Shown: one piece after another, positions 47,435-58,915 of the stretch
Layout: every line of letters begins with the position of its first letter
Numbering within the stretch: the stretch's first letter is position 1
Assembly (NCBI GenBank): GCA_951213105.1
Contig: OX578146.1
Location: 108,611,776-108,675,775 of the forward strand
Direction of reading: 5' to 3'
From: Amaurobius ferox
Taxonomy: Eukaryota; Arthropoda; Arachnida; Araneae; Amaurobiidae
DNA length: 64,000 bases
Notes under the pieces: model-generated
Seen by the model: the letters and a program-made list of their open reading frames with translations, nothing else
What the model was told of the DNA's origin: nothing
The model's database searches: none
Program-made: the position numbers and the translations under genes

Positions 47435-49069
47435 TAACAGTTAAATGACGAACTAAGAATAATTTATAAGTATGTAACTTTAGATTTTTTTAGTTAAATA
47501 GGGATTTCAGCTAATTTTTAGAGGGATAGAAAGGTATACTAAAGGGTGTACAACAAATTTTTAGAAGGGACTTAGGGAATTTGCTAGCTAAATAGGGATT
47601 TCCACTACTTTTTAAAGGGATATAAAGACATACTAAAGGGTATACAGCAAATTTTTAGAGGGGACTTTGAGAATTTTTTAGCTAAATAGGGATTTCTACT
47701 AACTTTTAAGAATAGAAACACGTACTGAAGAGTATAGAGCGTAATCATTACTAACACCTAGTGCTAAAATGAGGAATTAGAGTAATATTTTGGGGATGGG
47801 ACTTTAGATTTTTAAGTAAATGTTATATTTAAAAACTTTTAAAGTAGCGTAAATACCTACTAAGATGACATATGCGATACACATAGCCAATACATAGTTA
47901 TTAAATAGGGAAAAGCTAAGATAGCTTTTTAGAATTTTCTAATTAAGCGCAATATATCAGCACTTAAAGCAGACAAATACGAAGATTCAGACGGCATGTG
48001 TGATACACATCGTGGACACATAATAGTTAAATGTTAATTTAAGTAAGTTTTTAAGGATAGAACTCCGAATTTTTTGGATAAATGAGATGTTTAAGAACAT
48101 TTAAAGAGTCAAAAACACCTAATAAGGTGATATGAGATGATTTCATCATCATCAGATAACAGCGAAATGGGGATACTACAAATATTTTAAAGGGGAATCC
48201 TTAAAATTTCTAAGTAATTAACCTTTAAAGGGGCTAAAAATATGTAGTCAAGTTGTGTAGATAATACAGATCATCGACATTCTAAAACAGACAAGACATG
48301 TCTATACAAGATAAAAAAATGTTGTACGTTAATATAAACATACATTATTCTATGTAGCAATGTAATACATACCCCAAGATTTATATAAAGTAAGCGTAAA
48401 TCTATTATACTATTCCCATCAGAAATCAGCTAAAATAATAAAATTACCAAGTCGAATAATATATCTAGGTACTAAAACACCAACAAACTACATTAAATTG
48501 ATAAAAATCTTAACTAAATAAAATAATGAAGCTGTAACATACTATAAAAATACTAAGTTTAATAAAATTATAGAATAAAATCATATTAAAACAAGTACTT
48601 ACATGTTCAATCCGACTCAAAAATGCTGCATTGGGCGTACGCCAATGAATAATGACAGATATAACATCTCCAGCTTTGCCAACTAAAACCGACATATTCG
48701 CAGAACAACTTTAAACGCGTCTTAACAGCACGAAATCCACAGCAGAAATGACAAAATTCATACTTGAACGTCACCGACACCCCCTACACGACAAGGTCAC
48801 ATCAAGGTCATATCATGGTTACTGTTAAACTATGGTATATAAAATAGAATCACATGTTAAAAAATAATGGATTTTAATAAAATGATTAAAGAAAATCCCT
48901 TTGTGATTATGAATGGTCTATCTATTTTTATCGTGTGTATGTGTGTGTGTGTGTATGTGTGTGTGTGTGTGTGTGTATGTGTGTGTGTGTGTGTATGTAT
49001 GTGTATGTGTGTAATTATACCTTAAAAAGCTATATATCTGTAGTATCCCAACGGATACTAATATTTGTT
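47435..49069 (-). repeat. Palindrome, left arm
   Basis: A near-perfect inverted copy of 49145-50780; arms of about 1.63 kb are separated by about 75 bases (49070-49144). Differences seen by eye are few single bases and one-base indels. The left arm stops abruptly at 47435 inside a degenerate repeat that continues on the far side of the right arm. This suggests the left arm is the inverted duplicate and the right arm the source. Confidence 0.95.
48219..48695 (-). CDS. Candidate three-exon small gene, left arm (70 codons)
   Basis: Mirror copy of the right-arm gene: exons 48695-48603, 48429-48373 and 48281-48219 on the minus strand, with the same donors and acceptors. A T4 run replaces T5 at the last codons, shifting the frame so that the stop moves to TAA at 48219-48221 and the product gains about five residues. 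The two copies would be transcribed away from each other from a shared central region. The same reservations about reality apply. Confidence 0.3.
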
Positions 49070-49372
49070 TTACACATTTAGTTAAAACTTTTTTTAATTA
49101 CACTTAGAATAAGTGCAACTGAAATAAAGTTTTTCTAAGTTTGAAGAACAGATATTAGTATCCGTTGGGATACTACAGATATATAGCTTTTTAAGGTATA
49201 ATTACACACATACACATACATACACACACACACACACATACACACACACACACACACATACACACACACACACATACACACGATAAAAATAGATAGACCA
49301 TTCATAATCACAAAGGGATTTTCTTTAATCATTTTATTAAAATCCATTATTTTTTAACATGTGATTCTATTT

Positions 49373-49378
49373 TATATA
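49373..49378 (+). promoter_or_regulatory. TATA-like motif upstream of the candidate gene
   Basis: TATATA within TTTTATATACCATAG, about 145 bases before the start codon at 49519. In this AT-rich context it is weak evidence. It is mirrored at about 48836-48841. Confidence 0.25.
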
Positions 49379-49403
49379 CCATAGTTTAACAGTAACCATG
49401 ATA

Positions 49404-49420
49404 TGACCTTGATGTGACCT
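49404..49420 (+). promoter_or_regulatory. Direct repeat of TGACCT half-sites (DR5)
   Basis: TGACCTTGATGTGACCT: two nuclear-receptor half-sites (complement AGGTCA) five bases apart, about 100 bases upstream of the candidate start. The first overlaps a perfect TCAAGGTCA extended site (monomer type, as bound by FTZ-F1/ERR-like receptors). The mirrored copy is at 48794-48810. Function is inferred from motif only. Confidence 0.4.
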
Positions 49421-49518
49421 TGTCGTGTAGGGGGTGTCGGTGACGTTCAAGTATGAATTTTGTCATTTCTGCTGTGGATTTCGTGCTGTTAAGACGCGTT
49501 TAAAGTTGTTCTGCGAAT

Positions 49519-49980
49519 ATGTCGGTTTTAGTTGGCAAAGCTGGAGATGTTATATCTGTCATTATTCATTGGCGTACGCCCAATGCAGCATTTTTGAGTC
49601 GGATTGAACATGTAAGTACTTGTTTTAATATGATTTTATTCTATAATTTTATTAAACTTAGTATTTTTATAGTATGTTACAGCTTCATTATTTTATTTAG
49701 TTAAGATTTTTATCAATTTAATGTAGTTTGTTGGTGTTTTAGTACCTAGATATATTATTCGACTTGATAATTTTATTATTTTAGCTGATTTCTGATGGGA
49801 ATAGTATAATAGATTTACGCTTACTTTATATAAATCTTGGGGTATGTATTACATTGCTACATAGAATAATGTATGTTTATATTAACGTACAACATTTTTT
49901 TATCTTGTATAGACATGTCTTGTCTGTTTTAGAATGTCGATGATCTGTATTATCTACACAACTTGACTACATATTTTTAG
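49519..49980 (+). CDS. Candidate three-exon small gene, right arm (65 codons)
   Basis: ATG at 49519 opens exon 1 (49519-49611, 31 codons), which ends at a consensus donor GTAAGT. Exon 2 (49785-49841, 19 codons) lies between the acceptor TTATTTTAG and the donor GTATGT. Exon 3 (49933-49980) follows the acceptor CTGTTTTAG and ends in TAG. All junctions are phase 0 and the frame stays open across them. The product starts MSVLVGKAGDVISVII and has a hydrophobic, isoleucine/leucine-rich central part. No family is recognised and no signal peptide or membrane segment is clear. Introns of 173 and 91 bases are normal for arthropods. A polyadenylation signal was not found. The prediction rests on splice sites and frame only; it could be chance in AT-rich DNA, or a transcript of the neighbouring mobile element. 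Confidence 0.35.
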
Positions 49981-50780
49981 CCCCTTTAAAGGTTAATTAC
50001 TTAGAAATTTTAAGGATTCCCCTTTAAAATATTTGTAGTATCCCCATTTCGCTGTTATCTGATGATGATGAAATCATCTCATATCACCTTATTAGGTGTT
50101 TTTGACTCTTTAAATGTTCTTAAACATCTCATTTATCCAAAAAATTCGGAGTTCTATCCTTAAAAACTTACTTAAATTAATATTTAACTATTATGTGTCC
50201 ACGATGTGTATCACACATGCCGTCTGAATCTTCGTATTTGTCTGCTTTAAGTGCTGATATATTGCGCTTAATTAGAAAATTCTAAAAAGCTATCTTAGCT
50301 TTTCCCTATTTAATAACTATGTATTGGCTATGTGTATCGCATATGTCATCTTAGTAGGTATTTACGCTACTTTAAAAGTTTTTAAATATAACATTTACTT
50401 AAAAATCTAAAGTCCCATCCCCAAAATATTACTCTAATTCCTCATTTTAGCACTAGGTGTTAGTAATGATTACGCTCTATACTCTTCAGTACGTGTTTCT
50501 ATTCCTTAAAAGTTAGTAGAAATCCCTATTTAGCTAAAAAATTCTCAAAGTCCCCTCTAAAAATTTGCTGTATACCCTTTAGTATGTCTTTATATCCCTT
50601 TAAAAAGTAGTGGAAATCCCTATTTAGCTAGCAAATTCCCTAAGTCCCTTCTAAAAATTTGTTGTACACCCTTTAGTATACCTTTCTATCCCTCTAAAAA
50701 TTAGCTGAAATCCCTATTTAACTAAAAAAATCTAAAGTTACATACTTATAAATTATTCTTAGTTCGTCATTTAACTGTTA

Positions 50781-51584
50781 TATCGAGTATGTGTATTATA
50801 CTAGTCCATTAAAAGTTTCTGAGTATGTACATTTACTTTGAAATTTGAAGTGCAGTCTTTAACCGATATTTAAGTTTTCTTTTCACTGTTATATATATCG
50901 GCGTTGTATTCATTCTAAGTCATCTCGCTGGGCGTTTTCATTTCTTTAAAAACTAGTATAAATTGCCTTTTATGTGAAACTTCTAAAGTCTTTACTTTAA
51001 AAAAAAAAAATTTATCTTAGTGAATAATTTCAGTGCTGGGTATCTTGGGTAAGTACACCCCCATTCCGCCTCATTAGATGTTTTCATCCCCTTTAAATGT
51101 TTCTTGATATCTCATTTAGTTCCAAAATCTAGAGTCCTATCTTTAAAAAATTTTCTAATATCCCCTTCCTAATGTGATATGCTGCTTATGTGTATTATAC
51201 AAAAAAAAAAAACCGGTAAGTGCTAGCACCCTCTAATATTTAGTAGATTCTTCACTTAATTGAAAAAAGTTAAAGTTATATCTTTAAAAACTGCTCCGGT
51301 ATCACTTTTCCGCCACTGTGATCGGAGACATGTGTATTGCACATAGCCCATTAAAAATTTCGAAACACCTACATTTACTTAAAAATTTGAAGTTCGGTCT
51401 CTAAACAATACTAAAGTTTTCCTTTCGCTGTCTTATATTAGTTGTGTGTATTATGGATGCTACCTTATCATATGTTTATATCTCTTTAAATGCCTCTAAA
51501 TACTCCATTTACTTAAGAATCTTATGTCTTCTCCTAAAAATACTATCTTAGATCTGCATTCCACCGGTGGGTGTTGGTTATATG

Positions 51585-51629
<45 letters not shown>

Positions 51630-52139
51630 ACCCCTTTCGCTATGCATTTCTCCCTTTGCAGTAGTTAGTAGAAATCATGTTTAATTATAAATTCAAGTTC
51701 TACCCCTAAAACATCAAAACTTTAGAGTCCTATACTTGTAAACTTAGCCTAGTTCCTCATTTTATTGGCATGTATCGTTCATTCACACGCTAAATAACCT
51801 CAAATACCTTATTTATCGAAAAAAATTTCAAAGTCTCGTTTTTAAAAACTATCTCACCATTTATTTTCCATCGATTTGTGCTGAGCGCATGTGTCATATG
51901 TATCACCATATTAGGCGTTTCTTCCCTCTTAGAATAACGCTCGAATTAAAACATGTTGGTTTAAAGAAACCCCCTATGGTAGTAGTGCACTTGTAAAAAC
52001 ATATGCATACAGCCATTGGTATCTGCTATTAAACTCCAAGACTTAATCAGTTCCTTTCATTAACTTGTGGGATTCATAACACTCAAGTATTTTAGGCATA
52101 AGCAAACTTTCACGATTATTTAAAAATATTTATTTAAAA
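50781..52139. repeat. Degenerate AT-rich ~175-200-bp tandem repeat
   Basis: Phrases of the type CATTTACTTAAAAATCTAAAG, then CTTTAAAAACT, a C-rich segment, TGTTATGTGTATT and CTTTAAATGTTT recur with drift from about 49981 through 52100, and mirrored in 47435-48235. An AT microsatellite lies at 51581-51622. Units are too diverged for exact phasing by eye. No gene was seen. Confidence 0.6.
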
Positions 52140-53040
52140 TTTTGAAATCCAAGACCGGTGGGGGAAACACACCCCCTCCCATACACCCGATTCACGCGAT
52201 TCTGCTACTTTGAAAACTCGCTTTTTTATCACATTTTTGTAAAAAACGCACATTTTTGTTGTTTTTTTACGTTTTTGCAACATTTTGTGCGAAATGTTAA
52301 TTTTGCCCATTACCACATTTTTAGTGGCATTTTTGTAAAAACGCACATTTTTTGTAAAAAAATTACAAAAGTGCGAAAACCCATGTTAATTCCCATAGAG
52401 AAATTGGCATTTTGAAAAAAATCGCAAAATGTTAATTTTGCCCATTACCACATTTTTTGTTACTTTTTTACGTTTTTGAGACATTTTATGCAAAAAGTTA
52501 ATTTTTCCCATTACGACATTTTTTGAAAAAAAATGACAAAAGTGTGAAAACCCATGTTAATTCCCATAGAGAAATTAACATTTTCAAAAAAAAGACGCAA
52601 AATGTTAATTTTGCCCATTACCACATTTTTTGTTACTTTTTTACGGTTTTGGAACATTTTAACAAAATGGTAATTTTTCCCATTACCACATTTTTTTAGA
52701 AAAAAAAAAATTACAAACGTGTAAAATTCAAGTAAGTACAGATATATTATTTCCCCTCATCATACAAGATTCTCAAGTATCTCTTCATACGATATTTTCA
52801 AGTATCTCACGCTACAAGATTCTCGCAGTTCACTTCGTAACCGCGATATAGCGGAGGGATATTGTAGGAACGATGGTCTTGGTATGCCTTCAGCACACTC
52901 CTTTGGTACACCCTTGGTACGCTTTGACATACCCCTTGACATGTCTTTGACATGCTCCTGGTATATAGACATTCAATACTTAATCAATTAATTTAATTAA
53001 CATCCTTTAATTAACTTGCGAGATTCATAACACTAATGAA
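52140..53040. repeat. Satellite block 2 (diverged array plus GGTATACC-type minisatellite)
   Basis: The same header (ACCCCCTCCCATACACCC) is followed by a diverged form of the array (GTTAATTTTGCCCATTACCA units, still with CCATGTTAATTCCCATAGAG). Then comes a minisatellite with CCTTGGTACACCC and CCTTGACATGTCTTTGACAT units (about 52860-52970). The tail ATACTTAATCAATTAATTT closes the block. Confidence 0.75.
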
Positions 53041-53459
53041 TGAAAGATTCTTTTTAAAACATGTTAAAATTTAATAAGAACTTCTTTAAAAGAGCCTCTC
53101 CCAGCTGAGAATACAATGATATTTAGTGGTGTCTTTTTAATCTAACAACACAAGCATTCTATGAGCCTGTAAAAGCTATCCTCCACCACAGATGTTAACA
53201 ATAGCAGCGAGAGCAGTTCAGTCGACCCAACTCAACGCGGCAAATAGCCTCGAGTTATAGCCTGGTACAGAACCACGCTCTGATAGTAGTATCCCATCTT
53301 TCCCGCACTGACCATACGATGTAACTATCCGCATTCACGCGAGGTGGGGAGGGGTAGATCTGTCATCGTGATTTAATGTACTCTGTGGTTTTCTAAGAGA
53401 TTACATGTTGGTTTAAAGAAATAACATATGCATAAAATAGCACGCATATTAATTTAAAC
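53041..53459. other. Spacer between satellite blocks
   Basis: Less AT-rich around 53160-53350 and apparently single-copy within the window. No gene or RNA was recognised. Confidence 0.4.
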
Positions 53460-54925
53460 TCCAAGACCGGTTGGGCAAACACACCTCCTCTCATACACCC
53501 AATTCATGCGATTCTGCTACTTTAAAACATCAATTCACACGATTCTGCTACTTTAAAACACCAATTCACGCGATTCTGCTACTTTAAAACAGCAATTCAC
53601 GCGATTCTGCTACTTTAAAAACGCGTTTTTGTTAGTTTTTTACAAGTAAAAAGTATGTTTTTGTGAAAAAACGTTAAAAAATAGCACAAGTGTGAAAACC
53701 TATGTTAATTCCCATAGAGAAAACGGCACAAGTGTGGTTTTTGAAAAGTAGAAAACTTACATTTGCGAAAAAATATAAGAAAAAAACTTGCATTTACGAA
53801 ATTTTGTTAGTAAAAAGTATGTTTTTGTGAAAAAACGTTAAAAAATAGCACAAGTGTGAAAACCTATGTTAATTTCCATAGAGAAAACGGCACAAGTGCG
53901 GTTTTTGAAAAGTAGAAAACTTACATTTGCGAAAAAATATAAGAAAAAAACTTGCATTTACGAAATTTTGTTAGTAAAAAGTATGTTTTTGTGAAAAAAC
54001 GTTAAAAAATAGCACAAGTGCGAAAACCTATGTTAATTTCCATAGAGAAAACGGCACAAGTGTGGTTTTTGAAAAGTAGAAAACTTACATTTGCGAAAAA
54101 ATATAAGAAAAAAACTTGCATTTACGAAATTTTGTTAGTAAAAAGTATGTTTTTGTGAAAAAACGTTAAAAAATAGCACAAGTGCGAAAACCTATGTTAA
54201 TTTCCATAGAGAAAACAGCACAAGTGCGGTTTTTGAAAAGTAAAAAACTTACATTTGCGAAAAAAATATAAGAAAAAACTTGCATTTACGAAATTTTGTT
54301 AGTAAAAAGTATGTTTTTGTGAAAAAACGTTAAAAAATAGCACAAGTGTGAAAACCTATGTTAATTTCCATAGAGAAAACGGCACAAGTGTGGTTTTTGA
54401 AAAGTAAAAAACTTACATTTGCGAAAAAAATATAAGAAAAAACTTGCATTTACGAAATTTTGTTAGTAAAAAGTATGTTTTTGTGAAAAAACGTTAAAAA
54501 ATAGCACAAGTGCGAAAACCTATGTTAATTTCCATAGAGAAAACGGCACAAGTGTGGTTTTTGAAAAGTAAAAAACTTACATTTGCGAAAAAATATATGA
54601 AAAAAACTTGCATTTACGAAATTTTGTTAGTAAAATGTAAAATTCCCGCAGTTCACTTCGTAACCGCCATATAGGGGAGGGGTATTGTAGAGCCTTGGCA
54701 TGCCTTCAGCATACCCCTTGGTATACCCTTAACATACGAATAGGAAAAGTACTCTTTTCTTAGAAGGCGGAGGGATATTGGCGTGCCTTCAGCATATCCC
54801 TTTGGTACACCCTTGGTACACCGTTGGCATACCCCTTGACATGTCTTTGACATGCTCCTGGTATACAGGCATTTAATACTTAATTACTTTATTTAATTAT
54901 CCTCATTAACACCTTTAATTCATTT
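53460..54925. repeat. Satellite block 3: header, 30-bp repeats, six 164-bp units, minisatellite
   Basis: About four AATTCACGCGATTCTGCTAC repeats lead into units whose marker (AAGTATG) stands at 53651, 53815, 53979, 54143, 54307 and 54471. The step is exactly 164 each time, although A-run lengths inside the unit shift between copies and compensate. Then follow the GGCATACCCCTTGACATG minisatellite (54650-54860) and the tail ATACTTAATTACTTTATTT. Orientation is the same as block 1, so the blocks are not part of the palindrome symmetry. Confidence 0.92.
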
Positions 54926-55289
54926 AGAAAAAAGAAAAAAAAAAATCCCAACTATCAGAAAAATCCCAATTTTAATTCTCCTTTCTGCCGCTAGGGGGGG
55001 CTGATGGCACTGCTCCGCCTTCGTCGGTGTTGCCATCCAGAAAAAACTTTCTTCCCTACTTAGAAAAAAATCTCATTTAAAACAATTTATTTCCCCCTCA
55101 ACCCCTCGTACAAGACTACAAAATCGTTGCCACCCGACAAAAAGTTTCTCCAAAATTTTTACCCCCACTTTTTTTTCATTTACCCCCCTTTTACACCCCC
55201 GTCCAGGATTACGGAATTCAAGATGGCGACCATTTTGCTCCGCGCTCCGCATTGCTCCGCCTTCGGCGCAGAACCGGCCTTCCTTATCT
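54926..55289. other. Spacer before duplication copy 2
   Basis: GC-richer phrases CTGCTCCGCCTTCG and TTGCTCCGCCTTCGG recur (55012 and 55252). No gene was recognised. Confidence 0.4.
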
Positions 55290-55694
55290 ACTGATATTTT
55301 TGTGTCGACAACGATCGGCGAACATACGACGATCTGACGAACCTGACAACGATCGGCGAACCATATATTTATGCGCATGCGAGTGTCGAATTGCAGCGCA
55401 CTTATTTATGAAGCATATCAAAAGAGTTTATTTAGGCCGTGTCAAAAGCGTATCTGTATTATTTAAGTAGCGGGTGCTTATTTAAGATTCGGGTAACGCC
55501 CGGTACATGTACTAGTAGTAATTAATATTCAAAAGCTGGTTATATGTTTCATGCATGATTTTACGTTTTAAACCGATCTTTTTCAACTTGGTATTTATTC
55601 TTTGCTTTATTGGTATAAGAACAAATAAAATCCTGGGTATTATCTTAATTATTTTAATCTATAAAATATAATGCTTCCTACTCTCCCCTCCTTT

Positions 55695-56439
55695 TTACTT
55701 TCCCTGCAATACATGGTAATGTATAGGGAAAGTATTGGAATCATGCCGAAAATCACAACTCGAGTTTTCGACGGATCTACACGTTTCGAGACCTCTAGAG
55801 TACGAAAAAACCATTTTTAGCGTGACGTCTGTGTGTGTGTCTGTCTGTGCAGATTTTGTATCCACTCTAAGTAAAAAACTAATGGACCGAATTTCACAAA
55901 ATTTGGTAGGTAAGTCACTTGTGAGCGAGTCTGGTGCTGATTAGTTTTGGGTACGATTTGGAATTAAAGAACCCGCCTTTTTTTGCGAAATGGCTCGCAA
56001 AATCTTGTATCCACTCTAACTGAAAAACTACTTGACCGAATTTCACAAAATTTGGTAGATGAGTCACTTGTGGGTCACCCTGGTGCTGATTAGATTTTGG
56101 TACGATTCGAAAAAAAATAACCTGCCTTTTTTTTGCAAAATGGCCCACAAAAATAGTCAAAATCTGAACTAAAGAACTAGGTATACTCAAATATATCCAT
56201 TAAATGCTCAGTTAATACGTAATTTTTAACGACGAAAAGAATAAGGCCAACCCCATTACACTAGGACTAGCCGTTCTCGAGATATTTTAGTTTTTCGTAC
56301 TTTCCCTACGCCACCTTTGAAAATAAGCCCGGTTACCGAATGAGAACGAAAATTGAATTAAAAGTGAAATAAATTTAATTAAAATAAAGAGAACGTTAAT
56401 ATAAGTCTGCAGGGAAAGTCATGTGCTGCCCACATCAGA
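55695..56439 (-). mobile_element. B-type hairpin-ended element, uninterrupted (copy 2)
   Basis: Counterpart of 3956-5704 without the nested insertion, 745 bases. Near 56310 it keeps the empty site CCTTTGAAAATAAGCCC that dates the 4.64-kb insertion after the duplication. Its GTCT tract is much shorter than in copy 1. Confidence 0.7.
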
Positions 56440-57058
56440 TTTTTAAAACTCTGTCAAAACTAATATAAAGAACAATGTCTTAAAAAATTTTAATGGAGCA
56501 AGACTACAAAATAGTATTCGAAAATTTAAAAATTAGTTGTCTAGAGTACAATTTAAAAAGTCTTATTTCTGCTGAGTTGTCGTAATACAAAACTAAATTC
56601 AAAACTTTGTACGCCCTGATGGGAGATCATAGTTCGCGGGGGATTCGAAGATTTTATTTGTATCGCGAGAATGATTTTACTTCAAAACAAACGATTTGGA
56701 AATTGAGTATGGTATTATCTGTATCTGTATTATTTAAGTAACGGGCACTTATTTAATTGAAAATAAAAGTGGGAATGATTTTGATTCAAAACGGACGAAT
56801 TTGAAAATGAGCGATATTATATGTTTTTGTATTACTTAAGTAGCGTTCACTTATTTAGGACCCAGATAACTTCAATAAAGTTTAATAAGTTTATTCCAGT
56901 GGCGTCATCAATGACTTCATCACTGACCACCAGTGGCTTCATCAATGACTCCATCAATGGGTCCATCAATGGGTCCATCAATGGGTCCATCGGACTGGAA
57001 CTAAGGCCATTATTTTTGAACATATAGTTTAATCTACTGTTGCAAAGGGATTAAATAA

Positions 57059-57600
57059 TGTAGTGAATGTGTAAAATTCCCTCACCGGAGTCTTTTTTTT
57101 TTTTATAGAGAATCAGACTGAGAAAACACGTGTACTAGCTTACCCATAACGTGAACGTAGGGTTGCCAAAATTTCGAAGAAGGATTGCCAGATTTGGCGA
57201 ATTATCGCCAATTCGGCGACTTCCCGAATTTTCTGAAAGCACCTCGAAATAACGATTTTTCTACATGATATGAGAGATTTCCAGAAGTTTCTATGGCGAG
57301 TCTATAAAAGTAATCGTCATTCAATCGGAGAGCAGTTACTGTGATACGAGCTACATTGAACTGTGATTTTTGTCAATGTTTTGAGAATGGTAGCCTTTGT
57401 TTTGTGAAATGACTTTCGTTAATGTTTTGAGAATAATATCGGTTATTTTGTAAAATTAGTGAAGCATTTAAGTGTTGTTTTACTGTATATTGTTCCTATT
57501 TATGCTGTGCTTGTGAATAAACGTGTTAGTTACCCAGAAATTTGGACTCATTCTTGTATCCTAAACGCACACCCGCAATTTCAGAGGATATGTCGTAACA
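57059..57600 (+). mobile_element. Putative solo LTR (copy 2)
   Basis: Same structure as 6312-6858: TGT...ACA ends, ATAA on both sides, TATAAAAG at 57303 and AATAAA at 57516-57521. It is five bases shorter, mainly because of a shorter poly-T run. Confidence 0.6.
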
Positions 57601-58351
57601 ATAAGATACCGGAAACTTTGACATTTCAGTCATTTCATTTTTGCATACAAATACTTATCTTCCGGTCTTGCTGAAATAAACTAGCTACGGAGAGATCATA
57701 ATATTTCTTTCTTTACCCTTAAAAACTTCAGTAAACTTTAAATGACAGTGTATGCTTTTCTATTATAATAATTATTTATACCGTTAATTATTTTTTTAAA
57801 AGTCAGACAACGCTGGGTAGTATCTGCTGCCAATTTGCTACGTAACTAAAAATCTTATCCGTCAGATGAAAGCCAGATATCTAAGATTGAGTTAAATATG
57901 TCCCAGTGGCAAATAGCCCAAATCAATTCGATTTCTGTTTTCGAAACATTTTATAATTAAATAAACTATTAAATAACATTTTATAGTTCAAAACCTTTTT
58001 ACATATAAATATATTAGCATGTAAATTCCGTTTATCCAAATTTAAATAACTACATTACAAATATACTTTTAGCAACTATTTATATTAATAATATTTTCTT
58101 ACATTAGTTATATGTAAAAAAGGAACATATATTTCAAATATTAAATTAATGCGCAAAATCATCATAATTTAATAAAGCTACTTACATGCAAGTTCATTTT
58201 TTTCTATGTAATAGTAGCCACTTACCTAAAAATATAAAATGAATAAATTAAAATATATAATTGAATATATTTATGAATAACAACTTATGCAAACTTTATT
58301 TAATTTGAAACCAAAATTTCAATTCACACAACAATTACAAAACTAAAAAAA

Positions 58352-58757
58352 TCTGATGTAGGCAGCACATGACTTTCCTTATATAATGCAATGAATTTAC
58401 TACTTTTATAGTTAAAAAAATGTTATTCTTATAATAGACACTTATATTCTTTCCAAGATATTTTGAATTTTCTTTAATTAATCGTCATTTTCATTGTTTT
58501 AGCGTCATTTTTATCCATTTGGCGAGATTTTTTTAATTTAGCAACATTTAAAAAAAGTCGTCAAGTTGGCGACATTCCGCAAAATTCGTCGCCAAAACAC
58601 CGCCAAGCGTTATGGACGGAGAAATATGTTATTCTTACAACAGGTAAATGACTATTGGCGTTCAAATACAAAAGTATTACTCAAAGTGTCTTTTCTCGTA
58701 AATGGTGTCTTTTCTCGTTATTTGTTCGTGAGATATCGTCTCCATAGACTCACTGAT

Positions 58758-58788
<31 letters not shown>

Positions 58789-58915
58789 TCACCTCAAAAA
58801 TGTTCGATTCGTAATCAGAGTTGCCTGAAACATGCTCTCCCGTCGAAAACTCGAATTCGAATTTTCGACCCCATCACAATACTTTCCTTATACAATATGT
58901 ATATAAGGAAAGTAA
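58352..58915 (+). mobile_element. Short A-type hairpin-ended element (copy 2)
   Basis: Counterpart of 7609-8175 with the same internal deletion. By eye several of the differences are C-to-T or G-to-A at CpG (for example AACGTGCTC against AACATGCTC), which suggests methylation decay. Confidence 0.7.

Larger units (their letters stand above)
49145..50780 (+). repeat. Palindrome, right arm
   Basis: Mirror image of 47435-49069. From the centre outward it holds a CA/GT microsatellite (49196-49281, mirrored at 48934-49013), the upstream region with TATA-like and TGACCT motifs, the candidate three-exon gene, and a degenerate AT-rich repeat. Confidence 0.95.

Noticed and set aside
49135..49347. Minus-strand frame starting MDFNKMIKENP (mirrored near 48866)
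   Set aside because: It quickly runs into the GT microsatellite and points toward the palindrome centre, with no splice or homology support.
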